DNA of 64,000 bases from positions 62,001-126,000 of the forward strand of contig JAOWBW010000869.1 of assembly GCA_026119855.1 (NCBI GenBank). The letters run 5' to 3'. The DNA comes from Campanula takesimana. Its lineage: Eukaryota; Streptophyta; Magnoliopsida; Asterales; Campanulaceae. The notes beneath the pieces are model-generated. The model ran no database searches. It was not told the origin of the DNA and worked only from the letters and a program-made list of their open reading frames with translations. A program made the position numbers and the translations under genes. Position 1 is the first letter of the stretch. Each line of letters starts with the position of its first letter. Shown here one piece after another: positions 9,709-22,600 of this stretch.

Positions 9709-12053
9709 TGTCGCGACCCCGAACCCCGCGGGCCCGAGACCGCGAGCTGGACGTCGACTTAAAACCAAAACTATGAAATACCGAAGTTAAAATTTCCATT
9801 TTGAACCAAAAGATGATAACACGAGGTTTTACAAATCCAAGATTAAATCAACAATGTACATCCAACATAAGCTCCACAGCTTATACCCAAAATAATAAAA
9901 TATACAATTCTTAATGACGACAATAATGGTAAAACTATCCCCAAAAGGTTATACATTTAAATAATGTAAACCGATCCATAACAACCTGCCCCAAAATCAC
10001 AATCCTCTCGACGTCCTCCTTGAACCGCGAATCCTAATCCTTTTCCTCCTGGGGGGGGGTTAAGGAAAAACAAATATGGAAATAAACGGGGTGAGATAAA
10101 ATCTCAGTAAGTTACTAATGCAACTACATGACATGCTAATATGCAATGACCAATAGCAATTAACATAAGACAGATAGCAGCGGAATAATAAGTGACAAGC
10201 TGACGAACGGTAACATCCAATAATCAATCATATAAATAAACATATAACAACAAATGAGAGGCTCCCTATCGCCAACCGTCCCATACCGGTTGGAAATAAC
10301 GACCAGATCATCATGCAACACATAAAGCTGAAATAAACACTCATAAGTGGATACATAGCCAAGGTTTCACCCAACTGAAGAACCAAATAAAGGTCGCTGC
10401 GCAGCTTCAATAATCAACCATCAACATCTTCATAATAGCATGAAAGCTGAAGAGAAATCCCCGGTACCGGAACCAATAACAATGAGAGTGTCACAAAGGA
10501 CAAGAGCCATGCCACAAAGTCATGCTCGGTAGTTAGATACATTCACAAAGGAAGCTAACTTATCCCTTCCAAGGCCAATCTGGAAAAGGGGGTATAGAAG
10601 GGGGCAAAACAATGGTCAACATTATAATGGACTTGGCTTTGCCATTATAATATTTCCCATCGCCCGATGCAACAAATATGCCAGCTGGGCTTCCAAATAA
10701 ATGCTAAGTAATAAATACTAGCTTAAATAAACAATTTAAGGTTCCAAAGTAGGGAACCATACCAATTAATCACCATAAAAGATGCAAACGATTACTCAAG
10801 AAGAGTTCAACAACAATAGCACAAGGAGTTTCTCATAAAAGAGTCTAACAACATTGACCATTAAAACATAATGATTCCAAGATAAGGCACGTACCAAATA
10901 CATCCTAAATATGATACCCACAAGTTACTCATAAAGAGCACAACCCAAACGGTCGCTCACAAATAGCACAATGACTATTACCAAAATGACCCTAAACATT
11001 TACTCATAAAGATATACTAGGACCATGAACTCAACCATCTCTTACAGCTGGAATTCCAAAGTTGGAAATCAGAATGAATACACCTTAAGGTTAATCAAAC
11101 CGTAGGTACCCAATTGCCAATCACGCTTTACCTTCGTTCATAACGAACCAATTCTAAACACCCCAAACGAATCCAAAAGGTTACACTTATTAGAACATGA
11201 TCACGACCGGACTAAAGCCTACACTTTGGTGTTCAGTAACGACCCTCTAGGTACTATAGGACATCGCCTAAAACCTAGACCAAGTCTTACTCGAAAATCA
11301 ATTCGATTGGAACAATCACGAACACATCATAAGATGCCCAAACATATACCAAATGATCATCACAAAGATAAGTCAAACCAACAATACCTCAATAAGATGT
11401 TCCAAATCCAATTAACACTTAATTAATTTCAAACACAAACTTGATCACAAAGGACCCAATTCTATCACTAGAGTGTACTACAATGATCACTATGGTCGAC
11501 TAGAAGGACACCCAAGACTTAGACCAAAACGCATTCTTCAATCACATAAATTAACAAATGAAAACTTTCAGAGGTTCTGTGCAGCCGCCCACACCCAACT
11601 GTGCGGTCACCCAAAAAGCCATCAAACAAGAACAAAACCTTTCAGATAGATGTGCGGTCGCCCAGACATTTTTGGGCGGTCGCCCAACCTTCTGGTCTGC
11701 CGGAAATCGGGAGGGATGAACTGGGTTCTCCCATTTTTAACCCAAACCAAAACTAAACCAAAATCCAACACTCTTAACTAGCCTATTAATGAACTAAAAC
11801 AACCTATAGGTTAAAAGAACTCATATAACAACATTTAACAACCAAAATCAAGATTCAAACCCAACATTCATAAAATCACCATTTTTGACCAAAACTCAAA
11901 TAAATTCCAAATAAATTCGAAACTCAACCAAACTTCAAATATAACAACTCAAGCATTATATAAACATGATATGAACATTTTAGCATAAAAATGGGGGAAA
12001 AGCAACTTACTTGAAAATAATGAAAGTTGATGGAATTCGAATATTCTTGATTC
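9709..12053 (-). repeat. Gypsy LTR A (truncated by LTR B)
   Basis: It starts TGTCGCGACCCCGAACCC in plus coordinates and carries the block AACGGGGTGAGATAAAATCTCAGTAAGTTAC (10086-10116), which recurs in LTRs B and C. It aligns with B along almost its whole length but stops at 12053 where B begins, before reaching the GGGTCGTGACA end. Such long LTRs starting TGTCGCGACC are typical of Tekay/Del-type Gypsy elements; this family call is from memory. Between 11590 and 11690 it carries TGTGCGGTCACCCA, TGTGCGGTCGCCCA and GGGCGGTCGCCCA palindromes. It is inserted in the Copia env-like ORF. Confidence 0.7.
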
Positions 12054-14612
12054 TGTCGCGACCCCGAACCCGCGGGTCCGGAATACGCGAGCTGGACGTC
12101 GACTTAAAACCAAAACTCTAAAATATAGAAGTTAAAAATTCCATTTTGAACCAAAAGATGATAACACAAGGTTTTACAAATCCAAGTTTAAATCAACAAA
12201 GTGCATCTAACATAAGCTCCACAGCTTATACCAAAAAGAAAAAATATACAATTCTTAATGACGTCAATAATGGTAAAACTATCCCCAAAAGGTTATACAT
12301 TTAAATAATGTAAACCGATCCATAACAACCTGCCCCAAAATCTCAATCCTCTCGACGTCCTCCTCGATCCGCGAATCCTAATCCTTTTCCTCCGGGGGGG
12401 GGGGGGGTTAAGGAAAAACAAAGATGGAAATAAACGGGGTGAGATAAAATCTCAGTAAGTTACTAATGCAACTACATGACATGCTATAATGCAATAGCAA
12501 TAAACAATGATAAATATCACATAGCATGAAAAAATTAACAGTCAACAGATAGCAGCGGAAAGTAAACACATAACAAAGGATATTAGCCAAGGTTTCCCAA
12601 CTGATAGAACCAATAAAGGGTCGCTGCGCAGCTTCAACAATCCACCAATCCATATCTTCAAAGTAGCATAAAAGCCGAAGAGAAAACCCCGGTCAGAAGC
12701 GACCAATCAACCCATCAATCAAACAAACCATCTTTATAGTAGCATAAAAGCTGAAGAGAAACCCGGTACCGGAACCAATAACAATGAGAAAGTGCCACAA
12801 GAGGCGGGAGCCATGCCACAAAGTCATGCTCCAAAACGATTAGCTAGAATACCCACAACGGAGCTAGCTCATCCCAACCAAGGACAATCTGGATGAGGAC
12901 AGAAGGACCAATGGGCGATGCTATACTGGACTTGGCTCGTGCCATTATAGCATTATCCATTGCCTGACTCGATACACAAATAACCAGCTGGACTTTCAAT
13001 AATGCTAAGTAATGAATACTAGCTTTATAAACATCAAAAGGGTTCCAAAGTAGGGAACCGTAACACAAATCACCATAAAGATACAATGATTACTCATTAA
13101 GAGTTTAACAACATTGATAGCAAGAAGTTCCTCATAAAAGAGTTCAATAACAGAAATGGAATTGCTCATAAAAGCCCAACAATACAAATCATTAAACGAA
13201 ATGATTCTAGGACAAGGATCCATATCAAATGCATCCTAACATGATACACGTGAGTTACTCATAGAGAGTACTACCCAAATGGTCATTCCCCAAATAGCAC
13301 AATGACTATCATTAAAACTATCCCAAACGTCCACTCATTATGAAAGTGTTCCCACATTTTCCAATAATCCATAACTAAATTCCATAACCCATTTATTCAC
13401 AAAGGAACCAAGGCGAAACCACACAAACCGATATTCCCAACTTGATTACAACGGACCGATTCTAAACACTTTGTCATAAGACACTAAATGAAATCTCAAC
13501 ACAATATAAACCTGAAACTCACCTAAATAACCCACCTCATCTCAAAGTACTCTAGAAGAGCTTTAAAATGATAGTTTACTCGTCCAAAACGGAGTTCGGA
13601 TGAGAAAGTTATGGAGGAAACAGTTTTAGAAGAAAAGGGAAGAATATATCAGAGTCCCAGCTTGGCACGACCGTGCCTAAGAAAGTGGCACGACCGTGCC
13701 AAACATGACGAGAGGAAAGTGAATATTGGCACGACCGTGCCAAATAAAGGGGCACGACCGTGCCAGAAGAACAATGCCCAGATTTCTTCCTGGGTTCATA
13801 CATACCCGAAAATGGCACCCAAACAACCCAAAATTCTTACCATTCTCAAATACTCAAAATCAAGACTTCCAATAAGCATAACAATGAACCAAAACAACTT
13901 ATAAACTTGAATAGGACCAAAATAACACATCTAGAAACCCAAATCAAGGTTGAAATCCCAACCTTCATATAATCACCATTTTAAACCAAAAATCCAAATA
14001 AATTCCAAATAAATTCCAAACTCAATCAAACTTCAAATATAACAACTAAAGCATTATATAAGCATGATATGAACAATTTAGCATATAATGGGGGAAAAGC
14101 AACTTACCCGGATTTTCTCAAAGGTGACGGAACTCGAAATTTCTTGGCTTCTATGATCCTATCGACGATCTAAACATGATTCATGTTTTAAGAAATGAGA
14201 AATAACAAGAGGAAGATGAAGAAAATGAGAGAGAAGAGAGAGAGAAACTTACCCCTTTTTCTTCCTTGGAGAGAAAGAGAGGAAATGGGCTGGGAAATGA
14301 TGAGGGTGAAGGGGAAGAGTGAGGGAGAAGAGAAGGAGTAGGGAGGGAGTAGGGGAATGATTCAAAATGTTACACTCGGGCCCCTTCCTCAACTACTAAC
14401 ACAATACTACTCTCCCAACTAACAATTAAGACCCAACAATACTACACTAACCCAAATAACCAAATAAGATGCTTAAGCATAAATATTATAACACATAAAA
14501 TGCACACATAATTATTTAAATAAATAATAATTTAAATAAATAAATAAGCAAATAATTAAATAATAATCATTTAATTACTAATAAAATAGAGCCTAGATTT
14601 CGGGTCGTGACA
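12054..14612 (-). repeat. Gypsy LTR B, complete (TGTCGCGACC...GGGTCGTGACA)
   Basis: A 2.56-kb LTR with matching ends TGTCGCGACCC and GGGTCGTGACA. Directly beyond 14612 the minus strand reads a purine tract AAGGGGGAGTGAA, so this is the 3' LTR of a minus-strand element. Four exact copies of GGCACGACCGTGCC lie at 13664, 13687, 13728 and 13751. It shares most of its sequence with A but lacks the segment found at 10255-10400 of A and 15322-15465 of C. It is inserted in LTR A at 12053/12054. Confidence 0.8.
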
Positions 14613-14774
14613 TTCACTCCCCCTTAAAGAAAATTCGACCCGAATTTTAACGAGACCTACCCGAATGATCAAGTAGCCATTAATACGATAATTCCGTCAT
14701 TTCCCAAATTCCTCAATCATCCATTCTAAACCACCACGTAGTAACCTTAAATAATGTTCACCATACCACGACCT
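14613..14774 (-). other. 3' end of internal region with polypurine tract (element of LTR B)
   Basis: The minus strand shows TTTCTTTAAGGGGGAGTGAA directly before LTR B, a standard polypurine tract for plus-strand DNA synthesis. Only about 160 bp of the internal region remain before LTR C interrupts it. Confidence 0.65.
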
Positions 14775-15917
14775 GTCACGCCCCGGAAATCTTACAAATC
14801 CATAAATATAAATATTTTATAATATACATCTCCAAAATGTAATATACCAAACCGGGCGCGTGAATTCAACTATAAACCAATACCATCAAACAACACCTCA
14901 ACGAGAATATAACTCGGAGACTAGAAACAAATGCGGAAGCAAGAACAACTTATTAACAAAAATACCCAAAGTACAACCGTATATACAAACACTGAACGAC
15001 TACGAACCCACAACAAAATACATAAAGGCTCCGAAGAGCAACTATCCCAAATACGATCAACCTGCTCAGAAGATTCCCGCTACAACGGACCTCACAACGC
15101 TACCACTTGCTTTCCTGGGGGGGGTTAAGGAAAAACAATTTGAAACAAGAAACGGGGTGAGAATAAATCTCAGTAAGTTACTAATGCAACTACATGACAT
15201 GCTAATATGCAATGACCGATAGCAATTAACATAAGATAGATAGCAGCGGAATAATAAGTGACATGCTGTCGAACAGTAACATCCAATAGTCAATCATATA
15301 AATAAACATATAACAATAAATAAGAGGCTCCCTATTGCCAACCGTCCCATACCGGTTGGAAATAACGACCAGCTCATCAAGCAACACATAAAGCTGAAAT
15401 AAACACTCATAAGTGGATACATAGCCAAGGTTTCACCCAACTGAAGAACCAAATAAAGGTCGCTGCGCAGCTTCAATAATCAACAATCAACATCTTCATA
15501 GCAGCATGAAAGCTCGAAGAGAATAAAAGTGTCACAAAGGACAAGGACCATGACACAAAGTCATGCCCGATAGCTAGATACATTCACAAAGGAAGCTAAC
15601 TCATCCTTTCCAAGGCCAATCTGGAAAAGGGGTAAAGAAGGGGGCAAAACAATGGTCAACATTTAATGGACTTGGCTTTGCCATTATAATCTCTCCCATC
15701 GCCCGATGCAACAAATATGCCAGCTGGGCTTCCAAATAAATGCTAAGTAATAAATACTAGCTTAATTAAACAGTTTAGGGTTCCAAAGTAGGGAACCATG
15801 CCAAATAATCACCATAAAGATGCAACGGTTACTCATGAAGAGTTTAACAACAACAATAACAAGAGTTTCTCATGAAGAGCACAACAACGATAAACGGAAT
15901 TGCTCATAAGGAGCTCA
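14775..15917 (-). repeat. Gypsy LTR C, related to A (cut by the gap)
   Basis: It starts TGTCACGCCCCGGAAATC and soon contains the shared block GGGTTAAGGAAAAACAA and AACGGGGTGAGAATAAATCTC. From about 15165 it runs very close to A (10105 onward), including CGTCCCATACCGGTTGG at 15343. The first 350 bp differ from A and B, so it is a sister subfamily with its own promoter-distal end. It is truncated by the assembly gap. Confidence 0.7.
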
Positions 15918-16017
15918 NNNNNNNNNNNNNNNNNNNNNNNNNNNNNNNNNNNNNNNNNNNNNNNNNNNNNNNNNNNNNNNNNNNNNNNNNNNNNNNNNNN
16001 NNNNNNNNNNNNNNNNN
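15918..16017. other. Assembly gap (100 N)
   Basis: Exactly 100 N bases, a conventional gap of unknown size. The sequence on the right is not LTR C, so a sizeable part of the retrotransposon stack may be missing. Confidence 0.98.
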
Positions 16018-17703
16018 ATTAGTAAGAGTCTTACTTTCTATTTTTGTGTGTCCGAAGAGTAAGAATCTTATAAAAAAATTCTATTTGCTCAAGACAAATA
16101 TTTATCCTTTCAAAATTTATTTTTGAGAATAAAAGCGAAAGTACCTTCACTAATTTTATTTTTCAGAAAACATATTTATCCTTTCAAAATTTATAAATAG
16201 TTTAATTATATGATCTCAAAATTTAAAATTAGTTTAATTATTTTCTTGTATTCATTTTTTTATAATTTGAATCACAATTTTTAATTTTCTGTATTCATTA
16301 CTCCCTCCGAATAATTATCTTAAACATCTTTAATTAAACTCATATCTAACTCACTTATCCTAATTAACTAATAGGCTGGCCCACTTCAAATAGACAAACT
16401 CACATACCAGATAACCTAAAAATTATCTACCCACCCTCTTCATTTCTTCTCCAAACCTAAACTAACCCAGCAACCCTTCCTCTCCTGTTCTCTCATCTCC
16501 AACCTCCGCCGCCACCCCACCACCATCTCCCCGCCGTCTCCTTCCACCGTCTCCTTCCACCGTCTACTCGCCACCACTTTTCCTTCCTAGAACTCGATCA
16601 CAATTCTTTTTTCCCATCTCCATCGTCGCCATCCGCATAGAAAATGTCACCATTATCACCTCAGTCGCCGTTGCCGCCTTCTACTACAGATAAGTATCTT
16701 CTCGCTCTCTATCTCTCTCCCTCACTTTCTCTCTCTTTCTCTTAATCGGATTTTTGAATTTTGAATTTTGAAGATCGATGTAGATCTGGATCGTTTTGTG
16801 TTTGTGCGTGCCTTTGGTGTATAGATCGATGTAGATCTGGATGTTTGTTCATGTGTGTGTGTTTGTGTGTTTGCAGATCCTTAAATCTGGTGTGTGTGTG
16901 TGTGTGTTTAGTCTGCGCATGTGTGTTTAATCTGTGTGTGTTCGTGTGTGTAGTTCTAAATACTCCAGATGATTTTGTGATAGCAGAGTATTTTTTGTTT
17001 GATTTTGTGTAATTTTTGTTTAGTTTGTTGATTTTTTAATTGTCGTTGTTAGTGGTGGCAGGGATGATAGTGGCGGTTTTCGGCATGGTTGTTTGCTGAT
17101 GGTGGTGCTTATGATGGAGGCAAGGTTGTGGTCCGGTGGTGGTCTTTTCCGGTCGGTGGTTGTTGTCCAGTGGTGGTTTTTCCGGTGGTGGTGGGCTGAT
17201 TGTGGTGGTGGTGGAGAAGAGAATTGTGATGAAAATTTGGTTGAAATGTAAATTTTGGGCTTTGAATTTTATTTACAGATTTGAGTTGTGTAATAAAATT
17301 TTATGTTGTGATAGTTTTTTTTGGTAAATGATAGTTTTTTGCCCAAAAAAAATAATAATTATGCCAGGCAAAAAAAAAAAAAAAAAAAAACTGGGCGGAT
17401 ACAGGGCGGATACGGATTCGCCCCTAGTCGGATACGGACGGGTTCGGATACGGGCCGAGTAGCCTCGGGTTGGATACGGGTTTGGCAATATCCGGACCGT
17501 ATTCGACCCGTTGCCATAAAGATTGCACAACATAAAAAATTTAACTGTATTTTAATTAATGGAGGAAAAAAAAAATTGTGTACGATTGCTTTTATCTGAG
17601 GCAAACTTCAACAAATTGCATTCAATTCCCAATTTTTTTTGTAAAGTTATAAAGTCCATAAAGGGCAGTTCAGTCTCAATTTTTTTCGTCACGTTTACTA
17701 ATA
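16018..17703. other. Stretch with gene-like fragment, microsatellites and GGATACGG repeats
   Basis: 16305-16318 is a CTCCCTCCG MITE end without its partner. 16440-16690 is CT- and CCG-rich, like a plant 5' UTR, followed by an ATG at 16644 (MSPLSPQSPLPPSTTD) that closes quickly; it could be a captured first exon. 16850-16960 is a (TG)n-rich tract that creates a false Cys/Val ORF. 17394-17515 repeats GGATACGG words (CGGATACGGACGGGTTCGGATACGGGCC). No gene can be supported. Confidence 0.4.
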
Positions 17704-18223
17704 CTAGTGTTACTCCCGTGCGATGCACGGCGAATTTTTTTTTATATTTTTAAATTGAGATATTTAAATAAGTATCCATGGGAAGAATATACTGTAAATA
17801 TTTTAATAATTACTAAGAAAAAAATAAAAAAATAATTTATACACATTTTAGAAACTTGTTTATGATAAATATATTTCTAATCCACAAAGCTATTCTATTT
17901 ATGATTACTTTTAAAATTACAATTAAAATTTAAGAATTTCTATAACAATAAACCGAATATAATTTTAAAGTGGACGAAATGTAATTTTTTATATTTCTTT
18001 AAAATCACTTATCTGTAAAAAAGGTGACATTGGTAATATAAAACTGTTTTCATATATTAGGGAATAATTAACATGTGTGAAATATTACAAAAAGAAATCA
18101 ATTTATAATATGATACTTGATTCACATTATATTAAAGTAATCAGTACTAATGTTTATGAGATAATTTATTATTGGTGTTTTTAATATTCGGATTCAAAGT
18201 TTATTTATTTATAATATAAATAT

Positions 18224-18257
<34 letters not shown>

Positions 18258-18730
18258 CGCGTGTGTGTGTGTGTGTGTGTGTAAATATTAACATTGAACT
18301 TAAAATAGACAAAGGGATTTAAATGAAATTAAAATTACAAAAACAATAAGGATAACGAAAATAACATTAATAATTAAAGAGTACATAACATAAAATAAAA
18401 ATTGATTAAAAATTAAAACATAGAAAAATAAGGCTAACTCCGTACGCAATAATCTACATCACAGCTGCTGCACCACCACCACCACCTCCACCACTACCAA
18501 AATGCCCCACGGAGGAAATCACATTCAAATTTCCCTACAAATGTAATAAATTTATACATTATGAAAAACTTCCTTAAACACAACATTTTCTGTACATAAT
18601 TTGGATTCCCCAAGATTATCATCCTTACAAATCAAGATTTTAAGGCCATCAGGATTTTTGACTCGTCGCGAAAGTACAACATAAAGTTGGCCATGACAAA
18701 ATACTGGCCTTTTCAAAATAACACCTACTC
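17704..18730 (-). mobile_element. Duplicate Helitron 3' end
   Basis: The minus strand ends with the hairpin CCGTGCATCGCACGG then AGTAACACTAG and T outside, the CTRR-type terminus of Helitrons. The copy extends from 17704 into the last codons of the Rep-helicase gene (18600-18730, reading PVFCHGQLYVVLSR-like) and stops abruptly at CACCTACTC. It repeats 18757-19783 with small indels and different (TG)n lengths; the period between the two CTAG ends is 1053 bp. Confidence 0.85.
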
Positions 18731-19628
18731 AATTTTTTTCGTCACGTTTACTAATACTAGTGTTACTCCCGTGCGATGCACGGCGAATTTTCTTTTTTTC
18801 TTTTTAAATTGAGATATTTAAATAAGTATCCATGGGAAGAATATACTGTAAATATTTTAATAATTACTAAGAAAAAATAAAAAAAATAATTTATACACAT
18901 TTTAGAAACTTGTTTATGATAAATATTTTCTAATCCACAAAGCTATTCTATTTATGATTACTTTTAAAATTACAATTAAAATTTAAGAATTTCTATAACA
19001 ATAAACCGAATATAATTTTAAGTGGACGAAATGTAATTTTTTATATTTCTTTAAAATCACTTATCTGTAAAAAAAGGTGACATTGGTAATATAAAACTGT
19101 TTTCATATATTAGGGAATAATTAACATGTGTGAAATATTACAAAAAGAAATCAATTTATAATTATGATACTTGATTCACATTATATTAAAGTAATCAGTA
19201 CTAATGTTTATGAGATAATTTATTATTGGTGTTTTTAATATTCAGATTCAAAGTTTATTTATTTATAAATATAAATATTATATATATATATATGTGTGTG
19301 TGTGTGTGGTGTGTGCGTGTGTGTGTGTGTGTGTGTGTAATATTAACATTGAACTTAAAATAGACAAAGGATTTAAATGAAATTAAAATTACAAAAAACA
19401 AATAAGGATAACGAAAATAACATTAATAATTAAAGAGTACATAACATAAAAATAAAAATTGATTAAAATTAAAACATAGAAAACATAAGGCTAACTCCGT
19501 ACGCAAATAATCTACATCACAGCTGCTGCACCACCACCACCTCCACCACTACCAAAATGCCCCACGGAGGAAATCACATTCAAATTTCCCTACAAATGTA
19601 ATAAATTTATACATTATGAAAAACTTCC

Positions 19629-22600
19629 TTAAAGACAACCATTTTCTGTACATAATTTGGATTCCCCAAGATTATCATCCTTACAAATCAAGATTTTAAG
19701 GCCATCAGGATTTTTGACTCGCGAAAGTGCAACATAAAGTTGGCCATGACAAAATACTGGCCTTTTCAAAATAACACCTACTAAAGCTAATGATTGACCT
19801 TGGCTTTTGTTAATCGTCATTGCATATGAAATCATTAATGGGAACTGCCTCCTTTCAAAATGAAACGGAATCCTTGTGTCTGACGAAGTTAAAGACATTC
19901 TGGGTATCAACACTTTTTTAACCAACATTGCCCGACGATATTACTTCACCTTCCAATACATGATTACCAAGCCTAGTTATAACCAAGCGCGTACCATTGC
20001 ATAGACCAATGGAAGAATCAATGTTTCGAAGCAACATAACCGGTGTACCAACTTTCAAAGTTAACTTATGATTAGGAAGCCCAAAATGGAAATACTATTC
20101 ATAAACTCAGGTGTATGAAGATCGGATAAAGACTCAACATTTCGATCAGTATGGGAAGCCACATCCGAACTTAAATAAGTTCTAGAATCCTGCTCATTCA
20201 GAGATACCATGTACTCATTAACAGCATTAACAACATCCAACGTAGGTGCAAAATTGCTCTTTCTTCAAAATATGATAAATCTTGATTTCCACTAATAAAC
20301 TCAGGGTATATACTATCAACCATCGCAATAATAGGATCGTCAAATTTCTCAATCAAAATTGACGTGGGATTTCGATGTCAACAATCCCATCATTTGGCTC
20401 ATTAACTTTTCCATCTCCAATTCTAGCAATCCAATCACAAAATTGCCTCAATGTATCAGAATTTGCGCTTGAATCCAAACCTTGCAATCTCATATTCTTT
20501 GTCAACCTCAATATAATACAATTACTCCAAAGATAAGATGAATTGATAGAGGCATGAACAATATCTTGTCGACTACCCTTTGGAATCACAGGAAGTTTTG
20601 CCTAAAATCACCACCAAAAACAATTGTCTTCCCACCAAAAACATAACCATTTCTAATAGGATCAACAACTCTCATTATATCCCTCATACTCCTATCCAAT
20701 GCCTCAAAACAATGTTTATGCATCATCGGTGCTTCATCCCAAATAATCAAATGACTCTTCTTTATTAGTTCAGCTAAAGGACTACCTTGAGAAATATTGC
20801 AAACAGAATCTTCATTAAGATTAAAGGGAATGGCAAACCTGGAATGAGCAGTTCTTCCACCAGGTAACAAAAGAGATGCTATACCACTGGAAGCAACGTT
20901 TAAGACAATGAGTCCTTTGGAACGTAATCGAGCTGATAAGGTTTTCCAAATATACGTTTTCCCAGTGCCTCCATATCCATAAACAAAGAACATCTTTCCA
21001 ATTTCTTCAAAACACGCGTCAAGAATTGTATTATAAACTTCCCGCTGATCGTCATTCAAATGAAACAAAAGTTGTTGAAACTGTAATTGTAATTCCTCTC
21101 GATCATAACATGTTTCATCATGAATTAAACGATTTGCTTTCATTTCTAAATATTCAACATCAGGATATGGCAACATTGGAAATTCAAGTAGACTTCTGCC
21201 TTGATCCCTTAAATTTTTTTCAATTGCAGCAAGTCCATATTCACGAAGTTGAATATCCGTTAATATCAAACCTACATATAATAGCCATAAGGAAAAGTGC
21301 ATATATTAAATAAAAAATCTAATGACTTTATTTTAAAAAAAAATGACATTTAAAAAATTATCAAAAACACTAACCTGGATGATTGAGAAGAGACCGTTGC
21401 TTATGTAAAATATCATCACATAAATGACTCCAAGATTTTCCCCAAACATAATCAGGTCTACTCATAGAACCAGAAAGCAATAGCGTTGCAAAAAGAGATC
21501 TCATTGAATGAGCTGTAGACCATTCACTTGCTTCATTAATACCTTCAATATATTCTTTATCATCGTTCAATAATCCTAATTCAAAGCAAGCCTCGCGAAA
21601 AGTTTCACATTGACGACCATTAACAAAACGAATTTCATCATAACTCGTTGCACCACAAACTTTGTTCAATAGGCATCTCAAATAGTAAATTTCACACACA
21701 TCCAGGAGGAACAAAAAAAATTCGACCAATCGAGAACCCTCTTTTTCTAGGAACCCACTCACGAATATCAGATTTCCACACTAACTTTGTAGGGAATTGA
21801 GAATAACTTAACTCTCTAGCCTCAACATATTTCTTGTTAGCTTCCATCCAACCCAAAAACATACTTCGAGCAACCGAATCTCTTTGCAACACCGACTCTA
21901 TATTATCCATATCCGAGAATATAACACTCTGTTCATTAGGCAAATGAAAACTCAACCGTTCAACTGGAGGGTCCTTATATTGAATTTCAAATCCATAAAT
22001 TCTCCAAGCTGCTTCACATGAAGACGCATACCGACAATCGTAATACATTTTTATCTCATCAACATTTGATTCCGCATTTTCACCATTAGCTCCATGAACA
22101 AAAGTTGTTGTGACTTTGTCATTTCCTTTATGAACATACTTGAATAAATACTTTATGGACCGTGATTGATTGCACCATTCAACATTAATATGTGCACCGT
22201 ACGTCAGCAACAAATACCTATTATGAGGAACCACATGTCTATTATCCAAGCATACGCCATTCTTCATTATTGTTCTCCCATTATCTCTCCTTCGGTAAAC
22301 AGCATAACCATCATCATCAACTGTCGTGCGTTCTACAAATTTTTTCGGATAGTGTTTTGAACATCTTCCATTAATCATGCACGGCGAACGTTTCCTATCT
22401 TTCCCACATGGACCATGAATCATCAAATCTTTTACAACTTTGAAATAATCAGGATCAGAAACTTCATCTGGTATCTCAGCTGAGATGATACGATCAATAT
22501 CATCAGGCGAGCGTGATTTATATTGAGATGCAAGAAACAGTAATATGTGTGCATGCGGCAACCCCCTCTTCTGAAACTCAATCGTATAGACAACTGAAAT

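Noticed and set aside
13664..13764. Minus-strand ORF through the GGCACGACCGTGCC repeats as a peptide repeat
   Set aside because: The spacings (23, 41 and 23 bp) are not multiples of three, so a translated repeat is unlikely.
15872..16126. ORF spanning the N gap
   Set aside because: It consists largely of unknown residues and is an artefact.
16761..17012. 83-codon Cys/Val-rich ORF
   Set aside because: It is produced by a (TG)n microsatellite reading as CVCVCV.
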